A stretch of DNA of 61,162 nucleotides, from positions 1 through 61,162 of the forward strand of contig PABA01000121.1 in assembly GCA_002699025.1 (NCBI GenBank). Reading direction: 5' to 3'. The notes under the pieces are model-generated. The model ran no database searches, was not told the origin of the DNA, and was given only the letters and a program-made list of their open reading frames with translations. Below, in pieces: positions 1 through 8,350 of the stretch. This DNA comes from Sandaracinus sp. GTDB lineage: Bacteria > Myxococcota_A > Polyangia > Polyangiales > Houyiibacteriaceae. Both the position numbers and the translations under genes were made by a program. Numbering within the stretch: the stretch's first letter is position 1; every line of letters begins with the position of its first letter.

Positions 1-7
1 GAGGCAC

Positions 8-160
8 CGGCTCGCTGGGGGTGGTTCGTGTGGGTCATGCCCTCTCCAGGCGCAGGTCCCGTGACAACGGCGCCCGAGCCAGACGAGCCCCACACGGAGC
101 CGTTGGCGCGAGACGTGAGCCGCCTTCGGCTGACCCACACGAACCACCCCCAGCGAGCCG
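8..160. repeat. 30-bp perfect inverted repeat with 93-bp spacer
   Basis: Bases 8-37 are the exact reverse complement of bases 131-160 (30 of 30 positions); pairing stops at both outer and inner ends. The 93-base spacer carries no convincing open reading frame. Such arms could be the terminal inverted repeats of a small non-autonomous mobile element, or a long stem-loop in RNA. Only seven bases of left flank are visible, so a target-site duplication cannot be tested. Confidence 0.75.
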
Positions 161-235
161 CCCCCGAGCAGCGCTCCATCTACGGCTCGGAAGCGACCCC
201 CGACCCGGGCACGGAGGTGCACGCTCCTGCCTGGG

Positions 236-610
236 CTCGAGCGCCGCGCGGGACCCCACGCTCGGGTTCGGAACTTGCGCTGGCAGCCCGGACTCGAGCT
301 CGTACTCGCAGCTTGGGCTTGGTCTCTCTGCCGGGACTCGAGCTCTCAGCTCGGGCTCGCAGCTCGGGCTTGGGCTTGGGCCCAGCTCGGGCTTGGGCTC
401 CCTGCTTGGGCTTTGAGCCCCTGCTCGGGCTTGGGCTCCCTGCTCGGGCTTCGAGCCCCTGCTCGAGCTTGGGCTTGGGCTCCCTGCTCGAGCTCGGGCT
501 GCGGCTCTGTGCTTGGGCTCCCTGCTCGAGCTCGGGCTCCTGCTGGGGCTGCGAGCCCCTGCGCGGACTTGGGCTTCCCCGCTCGGGCTCTGAGCTGCTT
601 GGCTCGGCCC
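236..610. repeat. Degenerate GGGCTN hexamer-phased repeat field
   Basis: Low-complexity DNA built from variants of GCTCGGGCTTGGGCTC, with six-base phasing and many substitutions. It lies downstream of the PKS stop codon. Both strands have long open frames here, but these encode only repetitive Ala/Arg/Gly/Leu/Pro and are artefacts of composition. No gene is supported in 1-635. The inverted repeat at 8-160 and this field are the only structures seen. Confidence 0.7.
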
Positions 611-635
611 CGGCTGCGACCCGGGCCCCCGGCTC

Positions 636-3600
636 CTACTCCCCCGCCCTCGCCGCCATCTCGGCTCCCGCCTCCACGGCCCCGCCCTCCTCGCCCTTCG
701 CCTCCGCCTCCTCGAGGATCGCCCTCAGCCGCGACGCCATCACGCGCACGTTCGGCTCGAGCACCATCGAGTCGTGGTCTCCGGGCACCTCGTGCACCTC
801 GACGTGATCGCAGAAGCGGGACCAGCCGTTGTCCGGGTACACGAACTCGCGATCCCGGTTGAGGAAGCGGTCGGGCCCGAGCACGTACGCCTTCTCCAGC
901 GGCGGCCGGAAGAGGATCATCCGCTTGTCCCAGCGCGGGATCTCGTAGCGCCCGAGCGCCCGGTAGAAGGCCGCCTCGATCGCCTTGTCGTGGAACTCGG
1001 TCTGGCTGAGCTCCTCGGGCTCCTCGAAGCGCTTGCGGATCTTCCCCATCTCCCACTCGAGCCGGTTCTGCGCCCACTCGGCGACGTAGGCGATGCCCTT
1101 CTGCTCGAAGCGCTGGATCTGCACCTGCGCCCGGTCCCGCACCGAGAGCTTCTCGGGCAGGAGCCGGCTCGGCGTGTCGAGCATGACGAGCAGGTCCACC
1201 CGCTCGCCCTCGGCCTCGAGCTGCCGCGCGATCTCGAGCGCCGTGTAGCCGCCGCCGGAGAAGCCCCCGACGAAGTAGGGCCCCTTCGGCTGCACGATCC
1301 GCATCTCGGCGATGTAGTCCTTCGCCATCTCCTCGAAGGTCTCGTGCGGCTCGTCGCCGCCGTAGAGCCCGCGCGCCTGGAGCCCGTAGAAGGGCCGCTC
1401 GTCCCCGAGCAGGTGCGCCAGGTGGCGGAGGTTCAGCACGTTGCCGAACATGCCCGCGACCAGGAAGAAGGGCGTCCGGTCCCCGCCCCCGTCGGTCGGG
1501 TGCATGGCCACGACGTGCGTGAAGCGCCGCTTGGAGCCCTCGTCCTTCTTCTTCTTCTTCGCCGCCGCCCCGTCGCCCTCGCCGAAGCCGATGGCGTCCT
1601 TGATGAGCTCGCCGCAGGCCTCGATGGTCGGCGCCTCGAAGAGCACGCTGATGGGGAACTCCACCTCGAAGGTCTTCTTCACCATCGCGAAGAGGCGCAC
1701 GGCGATGAGCGAATGCCCGCCGAGGTCGAAGAAGCTGTCTTGCACGCCGACCTGATCGACGCCCAGCAGGTCCTCCCAGAAGCCGACGAGCGTGCGCTCC
1801 ACGTCGTCCCGCGGCTCCACGTACTCGCTGTCGAGGTCGGGCCGCGCGAACTTCGCGCTCGAGCTCGAGGCCTCCACGGCGGTCTGCCCGGCCTCCTCGA
1901 TGAGCGTCGGCAGGTCCAGGCTCGAGACGAGCACCTCCGTCGGCGCTTGCGCCAGCACCCGCGTCAGCGCCTCGGCGCCCTCGCTCGGCACGATGCCGCG
2001 CTCGAGGTTCCGGCGGAGCCGCTGCTCGGCCGGCGAGAGCTGCCGCTCCTCCCCGTCCCGCCGATCCGCCTCGAACTCCACGTCCGCGCGCGTCGGCGGC
2101 TTCGCCGTCGCGAAGCTCACGCGCCCCTCCATCTTGCGGATGGCGAAGCGACGCGCCGAGAGCAGCACGTTCCCCTGCTCGTCCGTGATGTCCACGTCGA
2201 AGAGCGCGAACTCGCCGTCGGCGCGGTTGTCCTGCGCGCTCCGCACCCAGCTCCGCACCTTGCGCGGGAGCGGGCCCCACACGCGCACGGACTCGTAGCT
2301 CACGGGCACCCAGAGCGAGGTCGGCTCGTACCCCTCGATCAGCTCCATGGCGAAGCCGGTCGCCAGATCCATCAGCGCCGGGTGAAGCCGCCAGCCGGCC
2401 TCGAGGTCCTTGGCGAAGGCCGCGTTCAGCTCGAGCACGCCGAGCGCCTCGCCCTCGCCGTAGCGCGCCTCCTTCAGCACGCGCCAGCGCGGCCCGAAGC
2501 TGAGGTGCTCCTCCTGCGGCGAGCGGATGCCGCCCGGCGCCCGGTCGATCTTCTTCTCGCAGCGCGCCGCGAGCGCCTCGAGGTCCACCTTCTCGGCCGC
2601 GGGCACACCCGCGAGCGCCAGCGTCGCCTGCGCGTGGAGCTGCCACGCGGGCCGCCCCTCGACGACGCACGCGCTCCGCACCTCCATGGCGTAGCCGGCG
2701 TCCGTTCGCCGGAGCTTCACGCGGACCTCGCGCTCCTCCTCGTCGCCGAGCTGGAGCGGCCGAATGAAGAAGAGGTCCTGGATCTCGAAGGGCCCCTCCT
2801 CGCCCAGCTCGGCGAGGGCCTGGGCGGCCACGTCGAGGTAGCCCGTGCCCGGGATGAGCGCCCAGCCGCGCGCGTCCGGCGCGGCGGCCTCCTTCACGCG
2901 GTGCTCGTCGTAGAGCCACATGCTCTTCGGCGAGTGCATGCCGAAGAGGTGGAGCTGGCCGTGCACGTCGCGGCGGCGCCCGTCGAAGAGCGGCAGGGTC
3001 GCCGGCGGCAGCTCGTCCGGGCCGGCGCTCAGATCGGTCGTGTCGAAGGCCTCCGCGGCCATGCCGACCTGGTTCCAGATGCCCCAGTTGATGGCGATGG
3101 TCACCGGCCCCTCGCCGCCGACGCGGCTCGCGGCGTAGGCGTTCAGGAAGGCGTTGGCGGCCACGTAGTCGACCTGGCCCGCCGGCGCGATGGCCGTCGA
3201 GGTCGAGCTGTAGAGGAGCAGGAAGTCGCACTCCGGGTCCCGCCCGAAGAGCTCGCCGAGGATCTGCGTGCCGTGGATCTTCGGCGCGAAGACGTCCTCG
3301 ACCTCGCTCTGACGCTTCATCTGCATCAGGTCGTCGTTGACCGTGCCCGCCGTGTGCAGCACGCCGCGGATCGGCCCGAAGCGCTCGCGGGCGGCGGCGA
3401 GCACGCCCTGCATCTGCTCGAGGTTCGTCACGTCGCCGCGCACCACGTCGACCCGCGCGCCGAGCGCCTCCACCTCGCGCACGGCGAAGATCTTCCGCGT
3501 CGTCGCGTCGGCCTCGCCGTGCTCCTCGACCCAGGCATCCCAGCTCTCGCGCTCGGGCAGGCCGCTCCGCGAGAGGAGGAGCAGCGTCGGCTTCTTCTCG

Positions 3601-6600
3601 CCACCGCCGGCCAGCCGGGCGAGCTGCTGCGCGGCGACCAGGCCGAGGCCGCCGAGGCCGCCCGTGACGAGGTAGGTCCCGCCCGGGCGCACCAGCTTCG
3701 GCGTGCCCTCGACCTCGCCGAGGCGGCGCTTCTCGAAGACCCGCGCGTAGCGCTTACCGTCGCGGAGCGCGGCGATCTCGCAGGAGGCCCCGGCCCGGAC
3801 CTCCTCGAGCACGGCCGCCGCGAGCTCGTCCATGCCCTTCTGGACGGCCTTCTTGCCGGCGAAGGGATCGACGAGGGCCATGGCGAGCCGCCCGCCGAAG
3901 AGCTTCCGGCTCGGCTCCGGGAGGCGGAGGTCGAGCGTGCTCACGGTGACGCCGGGGAACTCGCGCGGGATGACCTGCACGGGCCCGAGCACCGTGGCCT
4001 TCTCCGGGTAGGCGAGGCCCTCGTCCCCGAGCTGGGCGGCGCCGTTCGTGATCACGTTCACGTGGAGCGGGCGCGGCACGTTCTCGTCGGCGAGCGCCTG
4101 CATCAGGAAGAAGAGGCTGTAGAAGCCGCGCTCGAGGTTCCGGTGGAAGAAGCTCGAGCCGGGGCGGAAGCTCTCGTCGCCCGTGGTCAGCCAGAGGTGG
4201 GCGACGCGGCTCGGCACGCGCGCCGCCTTGAGCAGGTCGCGCACGAGCAGGTCGTAGCCCTCGCGGCCGCGCTCGGGGGCGACCACGTACTCGGACTCGC
4301 TCCGCTTGGCGTAGGTGTCGCCCGGATAGACGACGGTCACCTGGGCGCCCTCGGCGCGCAGATCCCGCACCAGGCGCTGCCCGAGGCCCGCGTCGTCCAT
4401 GAAGACCAGCCAGCTCGCCGGCTCGCCGTCCTTCGGCGGCACGGCGCGCGGCTGCCAGGCCGGCTGCCAACCGAAGTCCGCGACGTCCTCGAGCCGGTCG
4501 GGCTCGCTCGCGCCGGGGCCGCGCGCCTCGCCGGGCTCGATGAAGTAGTGCTGGCGCTGGAAGGCGTAGGTGGGCAGGCGCACGCGCTGGCGCTCCTCGC
4601 CCTCGAAGAAGGTCGCCATCGGATCGACGTCGAGGCCGCAGGCCCAGAGGCGCGCCATGAGCGCCGTGTCGTAGGCCCGGTCGTCGGTCGGGTCGGCCGG
4701 GTGGCGGAGCGCGCCGAGCACCTGGCCGGGCTGCACGCCGGAGGCGAGCTTGGCGAGCGAGCTCAGGGCGCGGCCCGGGCCGCACTCGAGGTACACGCGC
4801 TCGGGCTCGGCGGCGAGGAGCTCGACCCCCTCGGCGAAGAGGATGGCGTTGCGGAGATGCCGCACCCAGTAGTCCGGATCGGTCGCGTCCTTCGCCTCGA
4901 GCCAGCCGCCCGTGCGGTTCGAGACGATGGGGATCTGGGGCGCCTTCAGCGTGATGGACTCGAGGTAGGCGCGGAAATCGTCGAGGATCGGATCGAGCAG
5001 GCGCGAGTGGGCGGCGATGTCGATGTCGATGCGCTGGAAGTCGACCTCGCGCTCCTCGAGCTTGGTGGCGAGCCGGTCGAGGGCGGCCTGCGGGCCCGAG
5101 ACGACGGAGAGGTCCGGCGCGTTGTGGCAGGCGAGGTCGAGCTCGTCGCCGAGGAAGGGCCGGACCGCGTCGGCGGAGAGGCTGACGCTGAGCATGCCGC
5201 CGGCCTCGACCGTGTCGAAGAGCTGGCCGCGGAGGAGCACCAGGCCGATGGCGTCCTCGTAGGAGAGCACGCCGGCCACGCAGGCGGCGGCGTTCTCGCC
5301 CATGGAGTGGCCGATGAGCGCGTCCGGCTTCAGGCCGCGGCTCTGGAAGAGCGCGGCGAGGGCCACCTCGACGATGAGCGTGAGCGGGAGCTGCACGGAG
5401 GGCTGGAGGAGCTTCCGGTCGGCCTCCTCGCGATCGATGCCGTCGGCGAAGAGGAGCGCCTTCGGGTCGTAGCCCGCGTCCTCCGGGAGGCGCGCGCAGA
5501 GGATCGCCAGCCCCTCGTCGACCTTGCGGCGGAAGACCGGCTCGCTCCCGTAGAGCTCCTTGGCCATGCCCGCGTACTGGGCGCCGCCCCCCGGGAACAT
5601 GAAGACGAGCTTCGGCTCGTCGCCGACGGGGGCGTGGGTCGCGACCTGGCGCGGGTCGTTCTTCTCGAGGAGCGCGGCGGCCTCCTCGTGGGTCGCGGCG
5701 GCGATGACGCGGCGCTGCTCGAAGGCGCGGCGGCCCTTCAGGAGCGTCCAGGCCACGTCGCCGAGCGGCTGCTCGGGATGGGCGCGGAGGTGCGCCGCGA
5801 GCTTCTTGCCGTAGCCGTCGAGGGCCTTCTTGCTCTTGGCGCTGAAGACGATCGGCTGGAAGGGGCGCTTCGAGGGGCCCGAGGCCTTCCGGGCGGGGGG
5901 CTCCATGACGAGCACGTGCGCGTTCGTGCCGCCGACGCCGAGGCTGTTGACGCCGGCGACGCGCGGCGTGGGGCCGGCCCAGTCGCTCTTCTGGTCGTTG
6001 ACCTGGAAAGGGCTCGTCTCGAAGTCGATGGTCGGGTTCGGCTTCTCGAAGCCGAGGCTCGCCGGGATCGTGCCCTCCTTCACGACCAGGCTGGCCTTGA
6101 TGAGGCTCGCCACGCCGGCGGCCGTGTCGAGGTGGCCGATGTTCGTCTTCACCGAGCCGATGCGGCAGAAGCCCTTCTCGTCGGTGGTCTGCCGGAAGGC
6201 CTCCGTGAGCGCGCTGACCTCGATGGGATCGCCGAGGTAGGTGCCCGTGCCGTGGCACTCGACGTAGCCGACCCGATCCGCGTCGAGGTCCGCGAGGGCG
6301 TGGGCCTCGACGACGCAGCTCGCCTGCCCCTGCACGCTCGGCGCGAGGTAGCCGGCCTTGGAGGCGCCGTCGTTGTTGATCGCCGTCGACTTGATGACCG
6401 CGTAGATGTGGTCGCCGTCGGCGATGGCGTCCTCGAGGCGGCGGAGCACGACCACGCCGGCCCCCGAGCCGAAGACCGTGCCCTGCCCGCGGTGGTCGAA
6501 GGCGTGGCAGTGGCCGTCCGGCGAGAGGACCTCGCCCTCCTTGTAGAGGTAGCCGTGCCGGTGCGGGATCTCGATGGTCACGCCGCCGGCGAGGGCCATG

Positions 6601-7211
6601 TCGCACTCCTGCCCGAGGAGCGCCTGGGCCGCGTAGTGCACGGCGACGAGCGAGGTGGAGCAGGCCGTCTGCACGTTCACGCTCGGGCCCGTCAGATCGA
6701 AGACGTGGCTCGCCCGGGTGCAGAGGAAGTCCTTGTCGTTCCCCGTGTGGCGCAGGAGGAACATGCCGACCGAGTCGACGAGATCGGGGTTCGAGCAGAT
6801 GTTGAAGTAGAAGTAGCTGCCCATGCCGCAGCCGCCGTAGACGCCGATGGGCCCCTCGACGGTCTCGGGCGGGTGGCCGGCGTCCTCGAGGGCCTCCCAG
6901 CCCACCTCGAGGAAGTGGCGATGCTGCGGATCGAGGATCGCCGCCTCCTTCGGGCTGAAGCCGAAGAAGTCCGCGTCGAAGAGCTCCATGTCCGGGAGCG
7001 GCGCGCCCGCCTTCACGTAGCGCGGGTGACGGAGGAGCTCGCGGGGCACGCCCTCGGCGAGGAGCTCCTCGTCGCTGTAGAAGCGGACCGACTCGACGCC
7101 GTTCAGGAGGTTGTCCCAGAACTCGTCGACGCTCCGGGCGCCGGGGAGGTGGGCGGCCATGCCCACGATGGCGATGTCGCTCTCGAGGTAGTCGTCGGAC
7201 AGGTCGGACAC
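636..7211 (-). CDS. Type I polyketide synthase, KS-AT-KR-DH-ACP-TE
   Basis: This 2191-aa single-module modular or iterative PKS begins at a GTG at 7211. Domains in order: ketosynthase (about 10-440, active Cys184 in TACSTS, His320 and His360); acyltransferase (about 533-840, Ser636 in GHSMGE, His735 in AAHS rather than the HAFH or YASH of common modular ATs); ketoreductase with structural subdomain (about 905-1375, TGGLGGLG fold, Tyr1349 and Asn1353); double-hotdog dehydratase (about 1415-1695, His1437 and Asp1615); acyl carrier domain (about 1803-1872, Ser1834 in GGHSL); Lys-rich linker; thioesterase (about 1912-2165, Ser1985 in GFSGGG, His2146). No enoylreductase or methyltransferase is visible. 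The KR-before-DH order is unusual for bacterial modules and resembles PUFA or enediyne synthases. The integral thioesterase suggests it releases its own product. No phosphopantetheinyl transferase lies nearby. Confidence 0.95.
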   Translation of the reverse strand: MSDLSDDYLESDIAIVGMAAHLPGARSVDEFWDNLLNGVESVRFYSDEELLAEGVPRELLRHPRYVKAGAPLPDMELFDADFFGFSPKEAAILDPQHRHFLEVGWEALEDAGHPPETVEGPIGVYGGCGMGSYFYFNICSNPDLVDSVGMFLLRHTGNDKDFLCTRASHVFDLTGPSVNVQTACSTSLVAVHYAAQALLGQECDMALAGGVTIEIPHRHGYLYKEGEVLSPDGHCHAFDHRGQGTVFGSGAGVVVLRRLEDAIADGDHIYAVIKSTAINNDGASKAGYLAPSVQGQASCVVEAHALADLDADRVGYVECHGTGTYLGDPIEVSALTEAFRQTTDEKGFCRIGSVKTNIGHLDTAAGVASLIKASLVVKEGTIPASLGFEKPNPTIDFETSPFQVNDQKSDWAGPTPRVAGVNSLGVGGTNAHVLVMEPPARKASGPSKRPFQPIVFSAKSKKALDGYGKKLAAHLRAHPEQPLGDVAWTLLKGRRAFEQRRVIAAATHEEAAALLEKNDPRQVATHAPVGDEPKLVFMFPGGGAQYAGMAKELYGSEPVFRRKVDEGLAILCARLPEDAGYDPKALLFADGIDREEADRKLLQPSVQLPLTLIVEVALAALFQSRGLKPDALIGHSMGENAAACVAGVLSYEDAIGLVLLRGQLFDTVEAGGMLSVSLSADAVRPFLGDELDLACHNAPDLSVVSGPQAALDRLATKLEEREVDFQRIDIDIAAHSRLLDPILDDFRAYLESITLKAPQIPIVSNRTGGWLEAKDATDPDYWVRHLRNAILFAEGVELLAAEPERVYLECGPGRALSSLAKLASGVQPGQVLGALRHPADPTDDRAYDTALMARLWACGLDVDPMATFFEGEERQRVRLPTYAFQRQHYFIEPGEARGPGASEPDRLEDVADFGWQPAWQPRAVPPKDGEPASWLVFMDDAGLGQRLVRDLRAEGAQVTVVYPGDTYAKRSESEYVVAPERGREGYDLLVRDLLKAARVPSRVAHLWLTTGDESFRPGSSFFHRNLERGFYSLFFLMQALADENVPRPLHVNVITNGAAQLGDEGLAYPEKATVLGPVQVIPREFPGVTVSTLDLRLPEPSRKLFGGRLAMALVDPFAGKKAVQKGMDELAAAVLEEVRAGASCEIAALRDGKRYARVFEKRRLGEVEGTPKLVRPGGTYLVTGGLGGLGLVAAQQLARLAGGGEKKPTLLLLSRSGLPERESWDAWVEEHGEADATTRKIFAVREVEALGARVDVVRGDVTNLEQMQGVLAAARERFGPIRGVLHTAGTVNDDLMQMKRQSEVEDVFAPKIHGTQILGELFGRDPECDFLLLYSSTSTAIAPAGQVDYVAANAFLNAYAASRVGGEGPVTIAINWGIWNQVGMAAEAFDTTDLSAGPDELPPATLPLFDGRRRDVHGQLHLFGMHSPKSMWLYDEHRVKEAAAPDARGWALIPGTGYLDVAAQALAELGEEGPFEIQDLFFIRPLQLGDEEEREVRVKLRRTDAGYAMEVRSACVVEGRPAWQLHAQATLALAGVPAAEKVDLEALAARCEKKIDRAPGGIRSPQEEHLSFGPRWRVLKEARYGEGEALGVLELNAAFAKDLEAGWRLHPALMDLATGFAMELIEGYEPTSLWVPVSYESVRVWGPLPRKVRSWVRSAQDNRADGEFALFDVDITDEQGNVLLSARRFAIRKMEGRVSFATAKPPTRADVEFEADRRDGEERQLSPAEQRLRRNLERGIVPSEGAEALTRVLAQAPTEVLVSSLDLPTLIEEAGQTAVEASSSSAKFARPDLDSEYVEPRDDVERTLVGFWEDLLGVDQVGVQDSFFDLGGHSLIAVRLFAMVKKTFEVEFPISVLFEAPTIEACGELIKDAIGFGEGDGAAAKKKKKDEGSKRRFTHVVAMHPTDGGGDRTPFFLVAGMFGNVLNLRHLAHLLGDERPFYGLQARGLYGGDEPHETFEEMAKDYIAEMRIVQPKGPYFVGGFSGGGYTALEIARQLEAEGERVDLLVMLDTPSRLLPEKLSVRDRAQVQIQRFEQKGIAYVAEWAQNRLEWEMGKIRKRFEEPEELSQTEFHDKAIEAAFYRALGRYEIPRWDKRMILFRPPLEKAYVLGPDRFLNRDREFVYPDNGWSRFCDHVEVHEVPGDHDSMVLEPNVRVMASRLRAILEEAEAKGEEGGAVEAGAEMAARAGE

Positions 7212-7365
7212 GTCGTCTCTCTCGTGCTTTCTCTCGCGGGGGGCCGGCCGCGGCGCCGATGGCGCGGGCGCTGGGCCTCGCGCGCCAGCCCCCCTGCGCG
7301 GTGGACCCCATATACCACCCCCGCCGGCCGCGCACGACGGGCGCCTCGGGGCGCGAGCTCTGGGC

Positions 7366-8310
7366 TCAGCGCGGGAAGAGCGCGTCGAGGCGCTCGGCGA
7401 GCGCGTCGCTCCAGGGCACCTCGAGGGCGCCGAGGTTCTCCTCGAGCTGCGCCGGCGCGCTCGCCCCCGTGATGACGCTGGTGATCCCGGGCTGGTGGAG
7501 CGCCCAGGCGAGCGCGAGCTGCGCCGGGCGGCAGCCGACCTCGGCGGCGAGCGCGGAGAAGGCCCGGAGCTTCGCCCGGTTCTCCTCGGTCAGCATCTCG
7601 TCGAGCCACTCGGTGCGATCGCCGCGGCTGCCGGGCGGCACGCCGTCGTCGTACTTGCCCGTGAGCAGGCCGCCCTCGAGCGGGCTCCAGACCACCAGGC
7701 CCATGCCGGTGCTCCGCGCGAGGGGCACGATGCGCTTCTCCACGTGCCGCTCGAGGAGGTTGTACTTCGGCTGCTCGACGATGGGCGGCGTCCAGCCCCG
7801 CAGCCGCGCGAGCCCCTGCGCCTTCAGCAAGGTCGCCGGCGCCCAGCAGCTCGTCCCCCAGTGGAGCACCTTGCCCTGGCGCACCAGATCCTCGAGGGCG
7901 CGGAGCGTCTCCTCGAGGGGCACCTCCGGGTCCTCCCGGTGGCAGAAGAAGAGGTCGAGGTAGTCGGTCCCGAGGCGGCGCAGGCTCCCCTCGACGCTCT
8001 CGAAGAGGTGCTTGCGCGAGAGGCCGCGATCGTTCGCCCCCTCGCTCATGGGCCAGTAGGCCTTGCTGGCGAGCACGAAGCGCTGCCGGGCGAGGGGCGA
8101 GCGCTCGCGCAGCCAGCGGCCGACCGTCTCCTCCGCCCTCCCCTTCGCATAGGCGTCGGCGAGGTCCACGTAGTCGACGCCGCGCTCGGCGGCCAGGTCG
8201 AGGATGCGGAAGGCGTCCGCGTCCTCGAGGCTCCCGCCGAAGGTGAGCCAGCCCCCGAGGGAGATGGCGCTCACCTTCAGCCCGCTGCGTCCGACTCGCC
8301 GGTGCTCCAT
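7366..8310 (-). CDS. Aldo/keto reductase
   Basis: This 314-aa NADPH-dependent oxidoreductase has a TIM barrel of usual family length. The classical tetrad is visible as Asp49, Tyr54, Lys83 and His124. The N-terminal GRSGLKVS and the SPLEGGLLTGKY segment resemble the YghZ/Kv-beta-like branch, which reduces aldehydes and ketones. It lies upstream of the PKS on the same strand with a 154-base gap, so it may be co-transcribed and act as a tailoring or detoxifying reductase; that link is inference. The ATG at 8310 gives the expected N-terminus. Confidence 0.93.
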   Translation of the reverse strand: MEHRRVGRSGLKVSAISLGGWLTFGGSLEDADAFRILDLAAERGVDYVDLADAYAKGRAEETVGRWLRERSPLARQRFVLASKAYWPMSEGANDRGLSRKHLFESVEGSLRRLGTDYLDLFFCHREDPEVPLEETLRALEDLVRQGKVLHWGTSCWAPATLLKAQGLARLRGWTPPIVEQPKYNLLERHVEKRIVPLARSTGMGLVVWSPLEGGLLTGKYDDGVPPGSRGDRTEWLDEMLTEENRAKLRAFSALAAEVGCRPAQLALAWALHQPGITSVITGASAPAQLEENLGALEVPWSDALAERLDALFPR

Positions 8311-8350
8311 GGCGCGACGATAGGTCGGAGCGCGCCGCGCCGCGAGCCGA

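Noticed and set aside
774-7472. A 2232-codon open frame on the plus strand opposite the PKS
   Set aside because: It has no recognisable domain and a composition of Glu/Leu/Arg/Val typical of the antisense frame of a GC-rich gene; the minus strand encodes a complete PKS.
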